A stretch of 64,000 nucleotides of DNA, from positions 78,040-142,039 of the forward strand of contig CAIYMO010000014.1 in NCBI GenBank assembly GCA_903927345.1, given 5' to 3'. The notes below the pieces were generated by a model that did not search any database, was not told the DNA's origin, and saw nothing but the letters and a program-made list of their open reading frames with translations. Positions 62,221 through 64,000 of this stretch are shown here, one piece after another. The position numbers and the translations under genes were made by a program. Origin of the DNA: an uncultured Armatimonadota bacterium. Lineage in GTDB: Bacteria; Armatimonadota; Fimbriimonadia; Fimbriimonadales; Fimbriimonadaceae. Positions within the stretch are counted from its first letter, which is position 1. Every line of letters begins with the position of its first letter.

Positions 62221-63311
62221 GCCCCGGTATCGTGGGAGGGGTCATCATGAATAATGACCTCTTCTTCATGAACAGCGTCGTTTACGTGTTCGGAGTCCTT
62301 TCCACCATATTGCTGATGGGTGAGATGTCCGAAGTCGAGACCCTCTTCACGAGTAAACCGCTCCATAAGGAGCGAAACTGCGCCGCGTGGTTGAATCTTC
62401 TCACGAACGACGTTATCGATCGTCTCGAAGACCGGAATTTGAATTCCATGCTGCCGGGCGATATGCACGACCGCTTCGGCTGTCGTCAGCCCTTCCGTCG
62501 TCTGACCAATCTCATGAAGAGCATCGGCAACGTGCTTGCCTGACCCAATCAGATACCCCAAACGGTAGTTTCGCGACAGCTTTGAAGAGGCGGTCGCAAA
62601 GAGGTCACCAACGCCCGCAATTCCGAGGAATGTCTCGATATGACCTCCCATCGCAAGCCCGTAAGTGATCATTTCCTTCAAGCCCCGAGCGAGTAAGGCT
62701 CCCTTGGTGTTATCTCCGAACCCGAGACCGTCCGAAAGGCCGCCACCGATGGCCAAAACGTTTTTGAGTGCACCCGCCAACTCGACACCCTTTACATCCG
62801 AAGATGCGTAGACCCGGAAGCTAGGGCACATAAACGCCGATCGCACGCGATCAGCTCCTCTAGGGTCCGTACAAGCAGCAACTGCCGCCGTCGGAATTCC
62901 TTGCACGATTTCCACCGCGAGATTTGGTCCGCTCAAGACGGCGACCATGGAATCTGGCTTCATCTCTGCCGCAACGTCTGTCACGATCTGACCCGTTGTC
63001 AACTCAAGGCCCTTCGATGCCATCACGAGCAACGGATGATTTCCTTGCATCTCGGCAAGGAGTGGGCGGACGGCAGACGCCGGAACCGCGATGACTGTCA
63101 TCGGTGAATCGCCCAGATTGGCGATGTCATCGACCGTCACATTCTTCGGCATTGTAAAACCGGGGAGGTACTTGAGGTTCTCACGCGTATGACGCATGAT
63201 CATGAGCTCCTCATGGTCCCGACCAAAAATCGTTACATCCAGCCCATTTCGAGCCAGAAGAATCGCAAGGGCCGTACCCCAACTCCCACTACCGAGGACA
63301 GCAACGTCCAT
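62217..63311 (-). CDS. gpsA: Glycerol-3-phosphate dehydrogenase [NAD(P)+]
   Basis: Makes sn-glycerol-3-phosphate for phospholipids. 364 residues; TATAAT lies 8 nt before its ATG. NAD-binding MDVAVLGSGSWGTALAILLA is at the start, VLSGPNLAVEI follows, and the catalytic Lys is in GALKNVLAIGGGLSDGLGFGDN. The substrate loop TCSS-like appears as ATASSKLSRNYRLGYLIG. After the usual end (about residue 325) comes an unusual acidic/His-rich tail of some 35 residues (HVNDAVHEEEVIIHDD). Confidence 0.96.
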   Translation of the reverse strand: MDVAVLGSGSWGTALAILLARNGLDVTIFGRDHEELMIMRHTRENLKYLPGFTMPKNVTVDDIANLGDSPMTVIAVPASAVRPLLAEMQGNHPLLVMASKGLELTTGQIVTDVAAEMKPDSMVAVLSGPNLAVEIVQGIPTAAVAACTDPRGADRVRSAFMCPSFRVYASSDVKGVELAGALKNVLAIGGGLSDGLGFGDNTKGALLARGLKEMITYGLAMGGHIETFLGIAGVGDLFATASSKLSRNYRLGYLIGSGKHVADALHEIGQTTEGLTTAEAVVHIARQHGIQIPVFETIDNVVREKIQPRGAVSLLMERFTREEGLDFGHLTHQQYGGKDSEHVNDAVHEEEVIIHDDPSHDTGA

Positions 63312-63319
63312 ATCTAACG

Positions 63320-63325
63320 ATTATA
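63320..63325 (-). promoter_or_regulatory. -10-like element of gpsA
   Basis: TATAAT on the minus strand, 8 nt before the ATG at 63311; no Shine-Dalgarno. Confidence 0.5.
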
Positions 63326-63358
63326 GTCGGCTAGTAAAGTTACTTGCTCCAATGAAAA

Positions 63359-64000
63359 GTGGTTCCTGGTACAGGACTGCGTTTCAGGTATTGTCTTTTT
63401 GCCCTGAAAATCATCGCGTTGACCTTCGCGTGCGTCGCTTCCTGCCTCGCGCTAGCCGGACCCCAGTTCCCGCAAGTTTCTGCTCAAAAATTAGCAGTTG
63501 CTCCGATCGTTGACGGTGTGATTAGTGCTTCAGAGTGGACGCCCGCCGCCTACATAGATGATTTCAAAGATCGTGTGACAGCGCAAACTCCGAAGGCAGA
63601 TCGAACCTTTGCTTACCTCGGATACACAGACAAGGGAATCTACTGCGCGTTCGTCTGCGAAGACTCTGAGCCCGATAAGATTATCGGTCGTGAAGTTGTT
63701 CCGAATGCCGAATTCCGAGGTGAGGATACGGTTACTCTGGATCTCAACCTGTTTGGAACTCGGGCGTATGACCAGCTGAACGAGTTCATTGTCAACGCGA
63801 TCGGAACCCAGACCGAGCGAATCGCCGGCGGTCGGGCATCAAAGCGCGAATGGCGTGGCGAGTGGCAAGCGAAGACCCGTAAAACGGATCGTGGATGGGA
63901 GTGCGAGATGTTCGTGCCCTGGAAGATGCTCAACTATCCAGATCGTAAGTCAATCAACATGGACCTCAATCTGATTCGCCGCATCGGGCGAACTCAGTAC
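63359..64000 (+). CDS. Exported DUF5916/CBM9-like protein (3' partial)
   Basis: Runs off the window end; 214 codons visible. A signal peptide is clear (KIIALTFACVASCLALAG). The start is not: GTG at 63359 leaves a 15-residue extension, whereas a CTG at 63404 would begin the signal exactly (Leu/Met-KIIALTF). The mature part has a family-9-like carbohydrate-binding/DOMON-type domain (PIVDGVISASEWTPAAY), DDTV-type EDTVTLDLNLFGTRAYDQ, and WECEMFVPWKML, typical of DUF5916 proteins. These often continue into an outer-membrane barrel, which would lie beyond the window. Confidence 0.75.
   Translation, partial: MVPGTGLRFRYCLFALKIIALTFACVASCLALAGPQFPQVSAQKLAVAPIVDGVISASEWTPAAYIDDFKDRVTAQTPKADRTFAYLGYTDKGIYCAFVCEDSEPDKIIGREVVPNAEFRGEDTVTLDLNLFGTRAYDQLNEFIVNAIGTQTERIAGGRASKREWRGEWQAKTRKTDRGWECEMFVPWKMLNYPDRKSINMDLNLIRRIGRTQY

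Overview
The window is a dense, gene-by-gene bacterial chromosome segment with about 57 protein genes and no rRNA, tRNA, CRISPR array or recognisable transposase. Several traits suggest a free-living, aerobic, diderm heterotroph: a caa3-type cytochrome oxidase, lipoproteins, an outer-membrane-type beta-barrel, a PEP-CTERM protein, a chemoreceptor, and many exported hydrolases (sulfatase, ThuA, SASA esterase, GH31, 3-keto-disaccharide hydrolase domain). The protein flavour and mixed gene order fit Armatimonadota (Fimbriimonadia-like), but there is no marker RNA, so the phylum is inference.

Layout. 1-3820: cytochrome c oxidase operon (subunit II truncated by the window edge). 3869-9557: phospholipid acyltransferase and PurN, sulfatase, a membrane protein, a ThuA protein and a large lipoprotein. 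9722-14015: three-gene operon of exported proteins, two paralogous metallophosphoesterases around a YHYH/EF-hand protein, all with Gly/Gln- or Gly/Pro-rich low complexity. 13999-18121: candidate aminophosphonate locus (Fe/2OG dioxygenase, lipoprotein, organophosphate-type transporter, phosphonatase-like HAD hydrolase, FAD amine oxidase). 18189-24458: trans-sulfuration enzyme, PAS-PAS-GGDEF protein, zinc-ribbon membrane protein, SprT-like protein, NAD(P)HX repair enzyme. 24443-28446: FHA, double-FHA and VWA proteins in one operon. 28524-38496: LacI regulator, TPR protein, alpha/beta hydrolase with a lost catalytic His, gmk-coaBC, chemoreceptor, beta-barrel protein, YvcK and a PF04020 membrane protein. 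38541-44440: mutS, pepF, an ALDH7-like dehydrogenase. 44466-46987: small genes and an 800-bp module bounded by two 54-bp direct repeats. 46988-53661: sufB, msrB, an amidase, an RNA m5C methyltransferase, a PNPOx-like protein, a PEP-CTERM protein, a TIM-barrel isomerase, OsmC. 53719-64000: GH31, two unknown exported proteins, a tandem SASA protein, PRC-barrel and M23 proteins, DUF1080, gpsA and a truncated DUF5916-like protein.

Regulation. First genes of units repeatedly show a TAnnnT (often TATAAT/CATAAT-like) hexamer 5-9 nt before the start codon and no Shine-Dalgarno, whereas internal operon genes carry GGAGG-like sites. This suggests widespread leaderless transcription, and I used it to choose several starts. 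Perfect hairpins serve as bidirectional terminators between convergent genes, and several convergent pairs overlap, three of them by exactly one shared TTAA or CTAG.

Most promising leads: the aminophosphonate locus, the GQ-rich phosphoesterase/YHYH operon, the FHA-FHA-VWA module and the repeat-bounded ORF near 45.5-46.4 kb.
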